A stretch of 64,000 bases of DNA from Diaporthe sp. PMI_573. Taxonomy: Eukaryota; Ascomycota; Sordariomycetes; Diaporthales; Diaporthaceae. Of this stretch, positions 42,405 through 54,408 are shown one piece after another. A program made the position numbers and the translations under genes. The stretch is from positions 884,578 through 948,577 of the forward strand of contig JAJTUP010000025.1 in NCBI GenBank assembly GCA_021399435.1, in the 5' to 3' direction. Within the stretch, counting starts at the first letter, position 1. The number at the start of each line of letters is the position of its first letter. The notes beneath the pieces were generated by a model, which saw only the letters and a list, made by a program, of their open reading frames with translations, did no database searches and had not been told where the DNA came from.

Positions 42405-44515
42405 ATGCAGCTCACCGAGACGGTCACCATCATCAATAAGTCGGGCAAGATCATTGGCAATGTGAGTCCCGCCCTTGTTCACTCCCACCGTCTCTTCGTC
42501 GCTGTACAACGTCCGGGTTGAGAGTGGAAGGCGAGTCAAACGGACCTCTCCCGCTGCTGTTCAACCCCGCCGTCAAAACCCACAACCAAGAGACAGAGAC
42601 CCTCCCTCCCTATCGTCGTCTCACACATCCACTCCCGCGGTTGAGATCGACTGCTAACAGCCGCGCTTCCCCCACAAAACAGGGAAAGCATATTGTCAAC
42701 ATCTTCAAGGAGGCCAAGGCAGCCTATCAGGACAAGAAGGCCTCCATCAAGGCCGAACGCGCCGCTGCCGCCGAGCTCCGGCCCGGCCTGAAGAAGGCCC
42801 AGACCTTTGCGGGCCCGGCCCCGTCCCAGTACACCTACGGGCATGACCAGGACCAGGTCTACGACGTGCCGGACAGGAGGCACTTCCTCGACGAGGGGAG
42901 CTACTACACCCACGAGCCCCAGCGCATTGACGACGGCGACCGCAGGCGGTCCATCGACGACGCCGCGAGGTCCGACGGCAGGTCCGTGGCCAGCTCCAGG
43001 AGGAGCCACGCCACCAGCCACAGGTCGCACAGGTCGCACAGGTCCAAGAGGACCACACGCGATGACGATGAGGCCAGGAGCACCCGCCCGCCCCTGACCG
43101 CGAGCAACCTGCGCACCCACAGCGAGGTGTCGTCCACCGCGCCCAGCCAGATCACCGCCGTCTACCGCTCGCCTTATGCCGAGACGGCCCCGCGAGACAG
43201 CATGATGATGAGCAGGCCGAACCTCGCCCGCGCCCCGACCGCCCCGCCTTCCACAATGGTCACCATGGAGCCGGCCCTCGTGCCGCGCCAGAGCTCCGGC
43301 CTGATGCACCACGCCATGTCCGAGTCGGACCTCTCCACCGTCAGGCCCACCCCGCCGCCAAAGGACAAGAAGAAGAAGAAGGAGATCGACATGAACCTCG
43401 CCTACGGCAACATCCCGCCCGACCTGGCCTCCCGCACCGACCTGGGCCCGGCCACCAGGGCCGAGGAGGACCGCGCCGCGGCCGACGCGGAGCTCAAGAG
43501 GCAGCAGGAGGCCCGCTCGCTCATGGCCCGCATCGACACCATCCTCGACGAGGCAGAGGCCGTCCAGCACTCGGCCACGTCCATCATCGACCACCTGCAG
43601 CGCAAGCCCGAGGCCGCCGCCGCCGTCGCCCTCATGCTCGCCGAGCTGAGCACCCTGCTCAAGACCCTCGGCCCCGGGTTTTTGAGTGTTGTCAAGGGCG
43701 GCTCGCCCGCCATCTTTGCGCTGCTGGCTAGCCCCCAGTTCCTGGTCGGCGTGGGCGTCGCGGTCGGTGTCACGGTGGTGTGCTTCGGAGGCTGGAAGAT
43801 CGTCAAGCGCATCAAGGAGGCCAAGGCCGTCGCGGCAGAGAGGGACGCCGGCGCCCAGGCGTTCGAGATGCACGAGCAGCAGCCCCAGTACGCGCCCCGC
43901 AGCAGCGGCCAGTCCGGCTTCGAGGCCGGCTCGAGGTACGGCGCCCCGAGCGAGGACGACGCGCTCGTCCTGGAGGAGGAGCTGAGCACCATCGAGACGT
44001 GGCGCCGCGGTATTGTCCCCTCCGAGGCGGACGGGGACGACGACGACGAGCTGGCCCGCAGCATCGCCGAGAGCGCCGACCTGGAGCTCATCACCCCCGG
44101 CGCGGCGCAGTCTGTCCGCGACGACGGGCGGTCTATCCGGACCGTGCGGACGCACCGCTCGTCCAAGTCGCACCGGAGCCACCGGAGCAGCCACGACGTC
44201 GAGGTCCCGGAGCGCAAGAGCAGCAGCAGCCGGGCGGCGAGCAAGGTTGCCACGGACGTCGCCAGCGAGGTGGGCAGCGATCGGAGCAGGAGGACGTCGA
44301 GGTCCAAGGTCACCACCGCCACGGTGCGCACGAGCGCGACCAAGGCCATTGAGGATGGCAGCCGGCAGCGGGAGGAGGACTCGCTCGAGTCTGTGCTGCA
44401 GGGGTCCCAGCCCTCGCTGGGGAGCAGGAAGAATAGTATGCTCAAGACGCTGTTCCGGAAGAAGAAGGACCGTGAGGAGGGGAGGGAGAGCGCGGCTGTT
44501 TCTGTTATGGCTTGA
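42405..44515 (+). CDS. 629-aa fungal membrane protein with SR/His-rich low-complexity parts, two exons
   Basis: A tiny first exon 42405-42461 encodes MQLTETVTIINKSGKIIGN; a 221-bp intron (GTGAGT ... GCTAAC ... AACAG) ends at 42682; exon 2 runs to 44515. The start of exon 2 (GKHIVNIFKEAKAAYQDKKA) continues a conserved-looking N-terminus. Residues about 100-190 are rich in SHRSHRS-type repeats. A helical part (ARSLMARIDTILDEAEAVQH ... STLLKTLGPGFLSVV) precedes one strong membrane span (QFLVGVGVAVGVTVVCFGGW, about 367-387). The C-terminal tail is acidic then Ser/Arg-rich (THRSSKSHRSHRSSHD) and ends with a basic cluster. I recall similar uncharacterised proteins in Sordariomycetes. Very GC-rich coding creates a 674-codon antisense open frame that is only a shadow. 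Confidence 0.83.
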
Positions 44516-45443
44516 TTGATGATTTTTGTGATGAACTTTTTTATGATTTGTTGATGACACTTGGGTTTGTTTTTTGTTTTTCTCGTTTCCTTGGATGTTT
44601 TGTTTACTGCATCTGCATTGGACACTGGAGTGAGTGAGACGCCGGGACGAGAGGAGCTCAAGTGCTGAGCTAGACTTTCTTTGTGGCTAGGGTACGGAGT
44701 ACATATTGATGATTATGTGATCCTTTATGTAGATTTGGGGTCAGAAATAAATTGTTGCTCAAGCAGTACGGTCTTCCCTCAGTCAATAGCCTGTGCTTTT
44801 CTGGGTCGGACAGTACCTCCCGACACAGTCAGACAGCAGCAGGAGAGCTGAAAGGATAAGGCTAGACTACAGAAGGCAGCCGCGTCACAAACTGATCAGT
44901 TCCACTGTTGTGCGGCACGTCCTTTCGTTCACAAGTGTAAGTGGGCAATGATTGTTCTCAGTGCCAACAATTTCGTATTACATTAGCTGGTCGCAGATTC
45001 GAGAAGCGCTGATTTGATCTTAGGGCACGGAGACAGAGGTCCTTGCATATTACAGTTCTCATTTGCAAGACTGCATACATTGACTTGACGCCATTACTCA
45101 AAGGGCTGTAACTCTTCCGCTAACAAATGATGGGAAAGCATTGATTGACATGATCAATTTTTGTCTGTATTTTTAGGAACGCTGCGTGAGCACTGCAATG
45201 AAATCGGCATTACTCGCTACTGACATCTGAAAGAGAAAAGAGGAACTGCACCCTCTACACTACAAGTAGTACCATGGAAAGCTCAGTGACTGTAGCTTTT
45301 GGAAAGTCACAGTCGCCAAACACAGTGACATCCACGTCACTCAAATGCTGACACGGACTTTTCAACTGGATTGTCACCAAGAAAGTAAACAATGGAAAAT
45401 AGATGACGGCCAAAACAAAAAAGAAAAGAAAAGAAAAAGAAAG
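44516..45443. other. intergenic between convergent genes
   Basis: 3' flanks of the membrane-protein and NLR genes. An A/G-rich run (aaaagaaaagaaaagaaaaa) lies at about 45417-45440. No gene. Confidence 0.55.
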
Positions 45444-48400
45444 TCATCTCCAGTAAGGGCAGACCCAATTGTTCCACTCATCCTCTGTCTCATCATCTAG
45501 ACTCACGACGAGACCAACCTGCCCAGCCAACATCGATTCAACCTGCACGATCAGAAGCTCGGCACTTTGTTGATCATCTTCTGAGCCCCCTGAGAGTATA
45601 GCAGCCTTCTTGCGCAGGAGTCGTGCGGTATCACCCACAGCTTCTCGAAACTCTGCAATAGTGAGACCCTTATTGATTAAATCCCTGTGATGTCTCGCCT
45701 TAGAACCACTAATTACATGAATCATAACCACTAAGGCAACACTTACAAGGCTTGATCTCGATCGCTGGAACTTGCCCGAAGACATGCCATCTTGTATAGA
45801 CACGCAGCAAGAAGGAGGTGATATGGCGTGGTTTCTTCTAGGATGGCGCGAGCTCTCTCAAAGAACTCATTTGCTTCCTTGGGGTTCTGACCAAGCTTGA
45901 GATTTCCGTAGGCATAATTCAAGCTGCAGGTATCTATTCAGCGAATGAGAGATCACAATCGCAGAGAAGTCGTTTGATACTCACTGCGCCATGAAGTGGG
46001 CCTTGGGTCCGAATTGATCCAAAAAGATATCCTCTGCTTGCTTATAATTATCCATTGCCTCTAGTAGCATACCTTTAAGAAAGTATGCCCGTCCTGTCGT
46101 CATATGGGATACGGCGAGTGGAACAATGGCTTCAGCCCCAAGTTGCACTCTGATCTTCTTCGCGCTGTCAAAGAGATCCAAGGCAACATCGTAGTTCCCC
46201 TCAGCAGATTCGAGATTCCCGAAGTTGTTCAGCTGATTAGCGAGTTCTTCCTCGGCACCGGGTACATTCTTCTTAGCCCAGGATTTTCGAATGGTCAGGG
46301 CCTCCTCCCACGTCTTTCGACATCGCTGCAAATCATTCAGCTCAAACGAGCAACAGCCAACGGTGTTGAGAAGGTGCGCATAAAGCCCTGAGAGCTTATC
46401 AGCGCAGGCGTTCTGGGCAATCTCCAGCACATGCAGGGCGTTGCGATGGTCTGCCATCTCGAAAAGATACCTTGGGGGGCATGCACGGTCAGCTTAACCC
46501 GAAGCAAAAATCTAAATCGCACGTAGAATCTGGCTTACCATGCACAGGGTTTGAGCAACTCGGCCAGGCTCTTCGGCGTCGGAAATTCCTTACGCACAGC
46601 ACGGACTTCGGAGAAGCGTTCTGCAACCCACCTGGCATGTTCGATAAGCTCTCTGCATTTCTGCCATTCTCTATGCATTGGACGACCGTGAGTCCGACGT
46701 GGAAATCGCTGCTGAAGCAAGTGGACAGCTGAGTCAAAAGCAGCTTCCAGCCTTTGCCCATCTGTTTCTAGGAGGTAGTCAATGTAAGCATCCTGAACGA
46801 GACGATGAACATTGATGTTCGGTCCATCTAGGTCAATAAGAGCCATCTGTTCAAGGTGCACCAGCGCAGTATCAAATCTGTGGCCTGGTAAGAAGCGATT
46901 CATCCAAGACTCGAGAAGGATGACTGCACAACGAGAGAGCCTTACCCTAATTCATCGTCGCAGACCAGCGACAGGTCCTGGGGTACGTCGTTTTCAGTCA
47001 CGTCAGTGCCAAAGAGCGATTGTGGTACACCGTCAGGGCACAGGAGTGCGAGTATCCCAAGCAGGATCCTAGCTTCTTCTTTCTCTTGTCCGCTGTTATC
47101 CAGTTGATCAAAGCTTAGGGACCAGATTCTGTTTAGAACGTGTTCCGATCCTATGCGGCGGGTGCTGTCCCCTTCATAGTCAATGATACGGCCCGAAGTT
47201 TTCATCAACTTGACAGAGCCCTTGTTGTACATCTTGAGAAACTTGGATGCACTTGTGTTCCTGCGTGCGTTCACATTCATCAAGCCAGCTATAACGCGGA
47301 GTCCGAGGGGGAGACCGTCAACTTTTGTCGCAAGACATTTGAGAGCGTCCTTGTCCTCGCCATTGAGGACTTGTGTGGCTGAGTATTTCATTGAGTGTAG
47401 CAATACCTTGGTGGCGGGCTCGATTGAGAAGGGCCTTAGTGATACCTCTGATGATGTAGGTAGGACATTATCCGGCCGCCGACTTGTGATGATTACAGCG
47501 CCACCCGTGGTTGGAACATACTTGTAGTCAATGTCCTGGATGCTTTCAACATTGTCGAATACCAAAAGCCATTTTCTCCCTGTAAAGACGTCAATGTATG
47601 AAGCACAGTGCACTGACATTTGCAAACGGCTGAAGCACGAACCTTTCTTGCGAGCTGCTTGTGTCCGGAACCAGCTTTGGACCATCAGGAAGTTCAGTTC
47701 ATCATTTCCGTCTTCACGCATCGATCCAGGTAGCTTCAGAGAGCGCGCAATGTTGCTCATGCTGGCGTTGATGGACAGTGTCGTTTCACTGCGCACCCAG
47801 AATATGGCATCATACTTGCTTGCGTTTCGATGCGCATAAGTCAACGCCGTCTGTGTCTTTCCTACCCCACCCAGACCGTGGATCAAGACAGATCGCAACT
47901 TGCTGTCGGGTCCCTCCAGAGCTTCATCGATCTGTGAAAGAGCCTCTTCTCGACCCTGGAAGACAGCGCTCAAATGTGCCATTGGTAAGAGGTTGACTGG
48001 GTAGTCTGCCAGATCATCGGAGCCGTCCAGGCTGCTCGCGAGCTCATCTTGACGTGCCCTCCGTTCGCTTTCGAGCCTCTCGAAGTGCGCAAAAAGCGGA
48101 GGGTTCATGACTGAAGCAATGTTCTTCAGATGATTGATGGATGCTTCAACTTCATCCATAGCGGACGAGAATTTCGATTCAAGTTGTCCAGTCACTGCCT
48201 CCAACCTAGTAGCTGAAGAGTCTGAGAAAATGATTAGAGTGCCATCTGGGCGTTGTGGGATTTGCAATACACTGACTCTCGCGCATCCATTTCACAGTGT
48301 GTACCCAGAACTCGATGAGGCTGGTAAAGACGAGCACCATAGCCCTGCTCAATTCATCTGGGAACGAGACCGAGAATAACTTGGCACAAAGGTTTAACAC

Positions 48401-49037
48401 GACAAGACTGCGCCGTATCCTCTCAAGTCTCTTGACAAAATCCGTCCACATAGATTTAGATCTCAGAGAAAGCTGTTCGGAAGGCTTAGCACATTTGCAA
48501 GAATAAAAAGAAAGCATTGAAAGGCTTGCCTTCGTTGTGAGATAGATGAGGCCCCACATCATTGCGAATTCTAGAGATTGCGGTGCAATTGCCATCAGAA
48601 ACATTGCCACAGAACTGTGTAGCACTCTGACCGCTGGAGGCACATCTCTTCTCATCAGTTAGACATGATTGTACATGTATGGTACCAGGAGGCTGGCCAG
48701 AGTTGAACGCACTGGAAGCCGGATAGCCATGTGCTCTTTGACAGCTTCTCCTGCCTGCACTTCAGATCATGAAGGATGGCCTCTGCAGATGTAAATGATC
48801 GGATCGTCTCGTAGTCGCTGGACGACAATTTCTGCTTGGCTTTCAGAATCGCAGCATTCCATCTCTCTGACACAGCTTGTTTGACGTCACTGTCTAACTG
48901 TTAGCCATACTGATGTGGATGCGCCCCGTGAAGCCGGGGGGGCGCGGCGCATACTCCCGGTCGTCTGCTAATCTCAATGTTGATATTGATGAAGCCCACT
49001 CCTTCTTCTCGTCCTCGGTTATCGTGACATTAGACAT
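45444..49037 (-). CDS. fungal NLR: helical N-terminal domain, NB-ARC, TPR; nine exons
   Basis: Exons 49037-48955, 48889-48686, 48614-48277, 48212-47643, 47579-46946, 46877-46539, 46470-45985, 45923-45747, 45684-45444; every junction is GT..AG and the phases close to 1023 aa. Residues 1-~210: a helical domain with FLMAIAPQSLEFAMMWGLIYL, resembling the DUF7708-type effector/N-terminal domains of fungal STA​ND proteins. NB-ARC: VLIHGLGGVGKTQTALTYAHRN (P-loop, about 318-336), KWLLVFDNVES (Walker B), GGAVIITSR, GLPLGLRVIAG, then a winged-helix part with NVHRLVQDAYIDYL. TPR: repeated helix pairs from LLNTVGCCSFELNDL through LNNFGNLESAEGNYDVALDLF, MTTGRAYFLKGMLLEAMDNY and LNYAYGNLKLGQNPKEANEFF to the end. 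Such proteins sense ligands by the repeats and trigger a response through the N-terminus, often cell death. Exons 1-3 are the least certain; the 63-bp intron at 47642-47580 is in frame. No stop or frameshift seen. Confidence 0.88.
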
Positions 49038-51275
49038 CGTTGATTCCGAAATGATGTGGTCCTACCTGTGACCCTTCGTTACTGGATGTTCGCAGTTTCT
49101 GTCGGTGCTGAAAGCCTATAAGCCAAGATGCACCGTCGCCAGCTTTACTTGCGATTATGTGTAGCTTGACAGTATTACTTACCTAGGTAGGGTTGACATA
49201 TTCTTGAGAGCTCTGTAGACCTTGACAAAATTCTGGGCCCGCTCCGGCAGAAAATGAATGATGGAACAAAGGAGCCAGTTTGATTGTAATAAACAGAATA
49301 CGGGACGTGGGATTCCATGAGACCCTAAGAAATGCGGCTCTGCCGCCCGCCCGCCTCTGGGGCAAACAGAACCTCCATGAGCTTTCGTGTTACATTTCCC
49401 CACCCTGTGCAACGTGACTATCCATTTCGCATACACCGCCACAACATAAATGCAGTCCCACGGTATCGCACACAGGTGTGGTACACGAAAATGGATGTGC
49501 AGCCGAACGAATGTCAATGGGACATAGGGGCACTTTGCCCAAGAGTATCGGTATCTGCAACAAGCGTTTGAAGGCCACAACCTTATCAGCGCAGTTCAAT
49601 ATGTGGATTCAAGTTGGCTTCGGTCCTCGGTCATTTTTGTCATGCAGCAAAACACACGAAACCTAGGCCACGGCTCGTTTTGAAACTCGCCCAGAAGAAT
49701 TTTATTTCTACGCATATAAAATCACACCAGAGCAGCAAGAAAGCAGACACACTCTGATGTAAGAGCTTGACCACTTCCCAATGCTTCAACCCCAAAGTTG
49801 AGCACACAACTAACCAGGTGCTGCCACAGATTTCATCACCGAAGTCCCACACCATGGATACCATCACAGTGCGTCCAGGACCTGGCCAACAAATTCATAC
49901 CCATAAATTCCCACACCCTGAAGCACATGGTGCACAGAAAACGCAGTATCCAGTGGTGATGCCCAAGACTCAACCCTGGATGGCTTGGTGCCCGCCTCTT
50001 GGGCTGGAGAAAGATGTCAAAATGGTTGTGACGACGCGGAACCATGACTCGGGTACGAATGGACTTGGAGGATACTAGGAAGGCGCATGTCAAGAAAACG
50101 AGCCAAGTAGTTTGGCAGGTTCTACAGTGGTTAGACAATGTCTCAAAGTTGATCAATATTTTCACCCCCGGAGCTGGTTTTATTTACCGCCCAGGTGGTC
50201 TCTGCGATGCTGGTGTAGAAGCATCAACTTTCTACCCGTAGGGCTTCCTTTGGTTACCCCAACGCCTTCCGGCGTAGGTGGTTTCGTTTTTAATCCGCTC
50301 ACGCCGTACTACGCATACGTGCTCGAAAGGGATTTTCTCCACTTCAAAGATGTCGGCCGCTTAATTCTTGGTAAATCCTGTTGCTGACGAGGCTAAGCGA
50401 GGGTCACATTATAGCACAAGGAGTGTTCGGTCGGGGTGCTTCACACGGGCGCTTTGCGTCTCACAAACAGCTCGTGTGCGGTTGTTCCACACTTGGGTCA
50501 CAGGACGTGGCGCCATGGCTGCAGATCGGTACAACCCTCTGAAGGATCAGCGCGAGATAATTCGACCGGCTGTTCTGGCCGGGTGACTGCAAGTGATCCC
50601 AATCATGTTCACATGCCAAGGAAAGCCCAACTCAGGCGTGCCGCATGAGTGCCTGGGTGAACTGCCGTGCCGCCTCGGGCAACCACAAATTCAATCTGGT
50701 TCGTCTCGAACGTGTCTCGTGTCATAGCTGCAGCAATCTGCTCGAGCTCGCGTATGAAGCGTGGGTAGCAGCGCATCTTGGCCCCAAGAGTCGTTGCACG
50801 AGGTCGGTGACTCGATCCCAACCCCGATCGCGATTAGGAAAAAAAAAAAAAAACCGCTCGGAGTTCGCGACTCGCAATTGGCTCTATCAACTTGATCGCC
50901 GTCACACGTGTGCCTATTCGCGCACAGTGATCCAGTGTTTCACCGTCATCATCAGTGTTGTACTGGCAAACAAAAAGATGACAACAAAATCTCCGTGTAA
51001 CTACAGCGGACATCTCAAACCGATTCGCTAGGTAGCCGTCGATTTGCACCCAATCTTGGCAAGCTGTGTAACCGAAGACGTAACAACCTGTTCGTGTAAA
51101 CCACGAGCATCAACACACATACAACATCTAATAGCTAGCGGGTCATGATGTGATTCTGCTACAGAAATCCTGTTGTGTTGTCTCTCACAGATGAGGAACT
51201 TGCGAAATCAGCCAGGTATGTGCAGCGTCGTTTGGCGTCACGGGTACCTAATGTTAATTGTGAGGTAGTGTAGTC
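49038..51275. other. 2.2-kb intergenic region, A15 run, no gene recognised
   Basis: Upstream regions of the divergent NLR and tail-anchored genes. A15 at 50839-50853. Short + frames near 49767-50078 and 50645-51031 have ATGs but no motif, coding bias or splice extension. Confidence 0.5.
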
Positions 51276-52721
51276 ATGAACCACAAAACCGCCGCACAAT
51301 GTGACGATGCCGAATTCGAACTTCTCAGAGCTGTGAACTGCTTCACCAAGCCATCCGAATTTAGTGTCCGGAATTGGGATACATGGCAGCAGTACTCGAT
51401 ATGGTATCTCAACCACATCAAACGGACACTCTGCGGCCGCATGGCAGATGATGGACTTTCCTACAGACTTCAGCTTCTGAACCTAAGCAGCGAGGATAAA
51501 AGCAATGCACATCCACCTACTACATCAGAGACCATCTTACTCTTGGGCAAAGTGGCCACAAGCCTCTGCAAGGGCAAAACTTCCTTGTCAGATATCAGCT
51601 CAACCGTCTCGCCAGCGTCAGAGGAACACATGAACGGGATCGAATACACTGCAAATCGCTTCGACAGCTTCCACGAAGAAAGGGACCTTCTTGACGCCCA
51701 GGAAGCCCAGAAGTGCCAGGTCGTGTTCCTCCTGCTATCGTCCATCCTTCTCTTATATACTCCGGCGCCATCATCGCAACCGTCACACCTCATGCTGCAG
51801 CTGAAGGATCCAGAAGATGAGGAAATGGGACTTCGTTCGCATTCATTGAGGAAATTGTCCTGTCCCCTGACCCCAGACGTCGCAGCCATGAGCTTTGAGC
51901 ATCTGCTGAATTGCTTCGGGCATCTCAAATTCCAGCAAATTAGTGAATCATCGCAAGATCGCAAACCGATTATTGCCAGCAATATCAACTACTACATACT
52001 CTCCAAGGTCACTGGTATTCGTGTAGTCTGGGTCGACTGTCTGAGCCTCCATCTCGAATTCGACCGGCGCACCATGACCCTGAAATTGTTCCGATTTCCC
52101 TCATTCTGTGCCATGCTTGCTATTCCAAGGGAATCAAAGGCTACAATTTTTGACAGGCATGTATTTCCTGCGAAAGTATCTCAACTTTGCACAGTCACGT
52201 GGCCACTAATCAGCTATTATAGCATCTTCCAAAACCATGCGGCTGATTCTGAGTCCCACAACACAAGAGCCCAGAATACGAGCCCATACAGCCAAGACTT
52301 CTTTGTTGAGGTCTTGTGCTCATACAGAATGCTGTTCAGCCAGCAAAAGAATGCCCGCGACCTATATCTCAAGCATTTCCAAGTGTCAATCTCCCAGCAA
52401 GCAGACTTTGAGGTCGACCCCCTCCGAGATCACATCTGCGGTACGCCAGCACACAGGAATATTCTCTTCGACCAGATTGAGGCTTTCCCAGAGAAGTCCA
52501 CGTATTGGTCTGATTCCGATTTTCCCAACCTGGGGGACAGACTGTTGGAGATCCAAGATTTTGTTGTTTCCCATGACACGGGCACTCTTAGAGCCCTCTG
52601 GTACGACGTGAGAGATCTGAACCGATTTTGGACATTTTGGGCCGTGGTCGTTTTTGGCATAACTTCAATTGTTTTGTCTATGATTCAGACTATCCTCGCG
52701 GGACTGCAGCTCAGATGTTGA
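51276..52721 (+). CDS. fungal tail-anchored protein of unknown function (LPQxWxR...RD-type C-terminus)
   Basis: Single exon of 481 aa from the ATG at 51276. N-terminus MNHKTAAQCDDAEFELLRAV; no signal peptide. The C-terminal pattern DSDFPNLGDRLLEIQDFVVS ... TLRALWYDVRDLNRFWTFWAVVVFGITSIVLSMIQ is a diverged version of a very common fungal family, in which DLPxxGxRLxxLQxFNLxQxPxxxRDLWRDRRNxxQWYTFWAVxxxG is followed by one membrane span. Hence it is probably anchored by its last ~25 residues with the large domain in the cytosol. Central stretches such as CQVVFLLLSSILLLYTPAP may be another buried helix. The family is expanded in plant-associated fungi and has no known function. Intact. Confidence 0.85.
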   Translation: MNHKTAAQCDDAEFELLRAVNCFTKPSEFSVRNWDTWQQYSIWYLNHIKRTLCGRMADDGLSYRLQLLNLSSEDKSNAHPPTTSETILLLGKVATSLCKGKTSLSDISSTVSPASEEHMNGIEYTANRFDSFHEERDLLDAQEAQKCQVVFLLLSSILLLYTPAPSSQPSHLMLQLKDPEDEEMGLRSHSLRKLSCPLTPDVAAMSFEHLLNCFGHLKFQQISESSQDRKPIIASNINYYILSKVTGIRVVWVDCLSLHLEFDRRTMTLKLFRFPSFCAMLAIPRESKATIFDRHVFPAKVSQLCTVTWPLISYYSIFQNHAADSESHNTRAQNTSPYSQDFFVEVLCSYRMLFSQQKNARDLYLKHFQVSISQQADFEVDPLRDHICGTPAHRNILFDQIEAFPEKSTYWSDSDFPNLGDRLLEIQDFVVSHDTGTLRALWYDVRDLNRFWTFWAVVVFGITSIVLSMIQTILAGLQLRC

Positions 52722-52820
52722 TGCTGGCCAACATCGAAGCACGGTATCTGTAAATGGATATCGCGCCCTCGTGCTGTGCTTGGGAATATAACAGTTGTCA
52801 AATAGCCTTGAAGTGATTTT

Positions 52821-52884
52821 CTCTCCCTCTCCTTCTCTCTCTCTATATATATATGTGTGTGTGTGTATATGCGTCTGTGTGTAT
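52821..52884. repeat. compound microsatellite (CT)n(TA)n(GT)n
   Basis: ctctctctctctatatatatatgtgtgtgtgtg-like run in the 3' flank of the tail-anchored gene; likely length-variable. Confidence 0.9.
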
Positions 52885-53293
52885 AAATATTGGTGTCATA
52901 AAGCATTATGTATTATCGACGTTGCTGGTACATTCCCCTTGCACCCGATGGAGGGATGTGTAACAAACCAGACCCTCGTGTTGCGTTTCATCAACGAATT
53001 ATTGTCTGCAGGCACTCACCATGTCCAACTTGTTTTAGGTGTTCGGGAAAGAGGGGTCGCACGGAGCTGAGCAAATAATAAGCAGCCTGGATACCCAAAA
53101 TGGCTAGAGCCATTGTTTCTAGGATCTGGATATTATTCGTTATCGAGATGCTGTTGTGACCAGATGGAAACGAGGAGTGGTAAATGCATTTGCAAAGGAG
53201 ACTACTAGTATGCAAGAGCCCACTGTCGGTTCCAAAATCTCGAGAGCTTCCTTGGACGGGCGAAAGCCGAATTGCACCTTGCGTTGCCGTGTC

Positions 53294-54408
53294 ATGCCAT
53301 CTCTCAATGAGGTCAAAAATACCATGGCAACTACCAAAACGACCGGCAAGATTAGCTTTCTGCAGCATAATCCACTATACAGCCGGGAAAAACCCTATCT
53401 CGTGTTGCTACCACCGTCTCAAGATGCTGAGATAGACCGAAGCATCCCACGCAGCAACCTCCTATACCAATACCATTTGGTGGATATCAGGGACGTGAGA
53501 GGCCACATAGACCAGTATCAAATCACAGAATGTGGCTTTCAGTATATTCAGCACAAGACTGCCGTAAACAGCCTCCTAGGCCTCCAAGGCGATGGACCTA
53601 CTCGAGACGATGTCGACACTTACAAGGTTGAGACCGAAGCCGTGCTGAAAGACTTCTTTCAAGCAGAACAAGTTGTTTGTTATGATTTTCGCGTCTGTAG
53701 CCCCCCCCCCCCCCGGAAGAGTGAGAGTCTGATAGAAAAGACACTAATATAGACAGATTACATTAGATCCGAGAGAATGTATTATACGAAAGAGATGAGA
53801 TTGACCTTCGCGATCCACTCCTTAGAGAAGGACCGGCTGTAGGGGCCCATATAGGCATGTAGCCATTCACCAATAGAAACTATTAAATGGGTACCTTTAA
53901 CACAATAACGATATTAGATGTCACAGCATACTCAGGGCCTGAGATGATACGTAATCGTCTGAGTCCAGAAGACTATGCGAAATTCTATAAACCGAATTAT
54001 CGGTTTCGCATTGTTAAGTGAGGCCCCATCTATTTGATAATGATAGCCGCTCAAAATAGCGAACTGATTTGAAAAGTACATGGCGATCTCTCAATCCAAC
54101 CTGTGAAGATAGCCCCTTGGCTTTCTGCGATTATCGCTCCGTAGAAGCTCAAGACTTGATTCCTTCAGATCGAATCATACCCGAGCGTGCAGGAGAGGTA
54201 TATTACCTCTTTCACAACGAAAGGCAAAGATGGGTGAGTGTTGTCCGCACGGACTCGTGTGCTCCCAGCTTGTACACACTGCTTATATGGACGAAATAAT
54301 CTGCAATAGTGTTGGCTAAGTGAGCAAACTCCTAATGACTTGGCCGTTTTTGTTCTATATGACGACAAGCCCGGAGACCAAGCAAAGTGTAAGCTCGTGC
54401 AAAGTTGA
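53294..54408 (+). CDS. GA4-desaturase/CmcJ-like (asaB family) oxidoreductase, five exons, one GC-AG intron
   Basis: Exons 53294-53692, 53767-53854, 53918-54017, 54077-54233 and 54310-54408 give 280 aa. The family pattern is clear: KISFLQHNPLYSREKPYLVLL, AVLKDFFQAEQVVCYDFR, VLYERDEIDLRDPLLREGPA, DVTAYSGPEMIRNRLSP, YRFRIVNTWRSLNPTCEDSP, LAFCDYRSVEAQDLIPSDRI and RWCWLSEQTPNDLAVFVLYD. The second intron (53855-53917) needs a GC donor (GCATGT); a GT donor would break the frame. A C14 run lies in intron 1. These proteins are related to cephalosporin 7-alpha-hydroxylase/methoxylase accessory proteins and act in secondary metabolism, in cases such as aspergillic acid or gibberellin genes. The usual final PRESIEVR-type segment is missing: after GDQAKCKLVQS there is a stop, while a family-like FSEAGF lies in another frame at about 54421. 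So the C-terminus may be frameshifted and the gene recently damaged. Confidence 0.75.

Noticed and set aside
42536..44560. 674-codon minus-strand open frame
   Set aside because: Shadow of the GC-rich + strand gene at 42405-44515; its composition (Gly/Ala/Arg/Leu/Val-rich) and lack of motifs fit antisense reading.
48615..48694. Frameshift in the N-terminus of the NLR
   Set aside because: An intron 48685-48615 (GTACCA ... CTAAC ... CACAG) removes the stops and closes the phase, so a lesion is not required, though this junction is the least certain of the gene.
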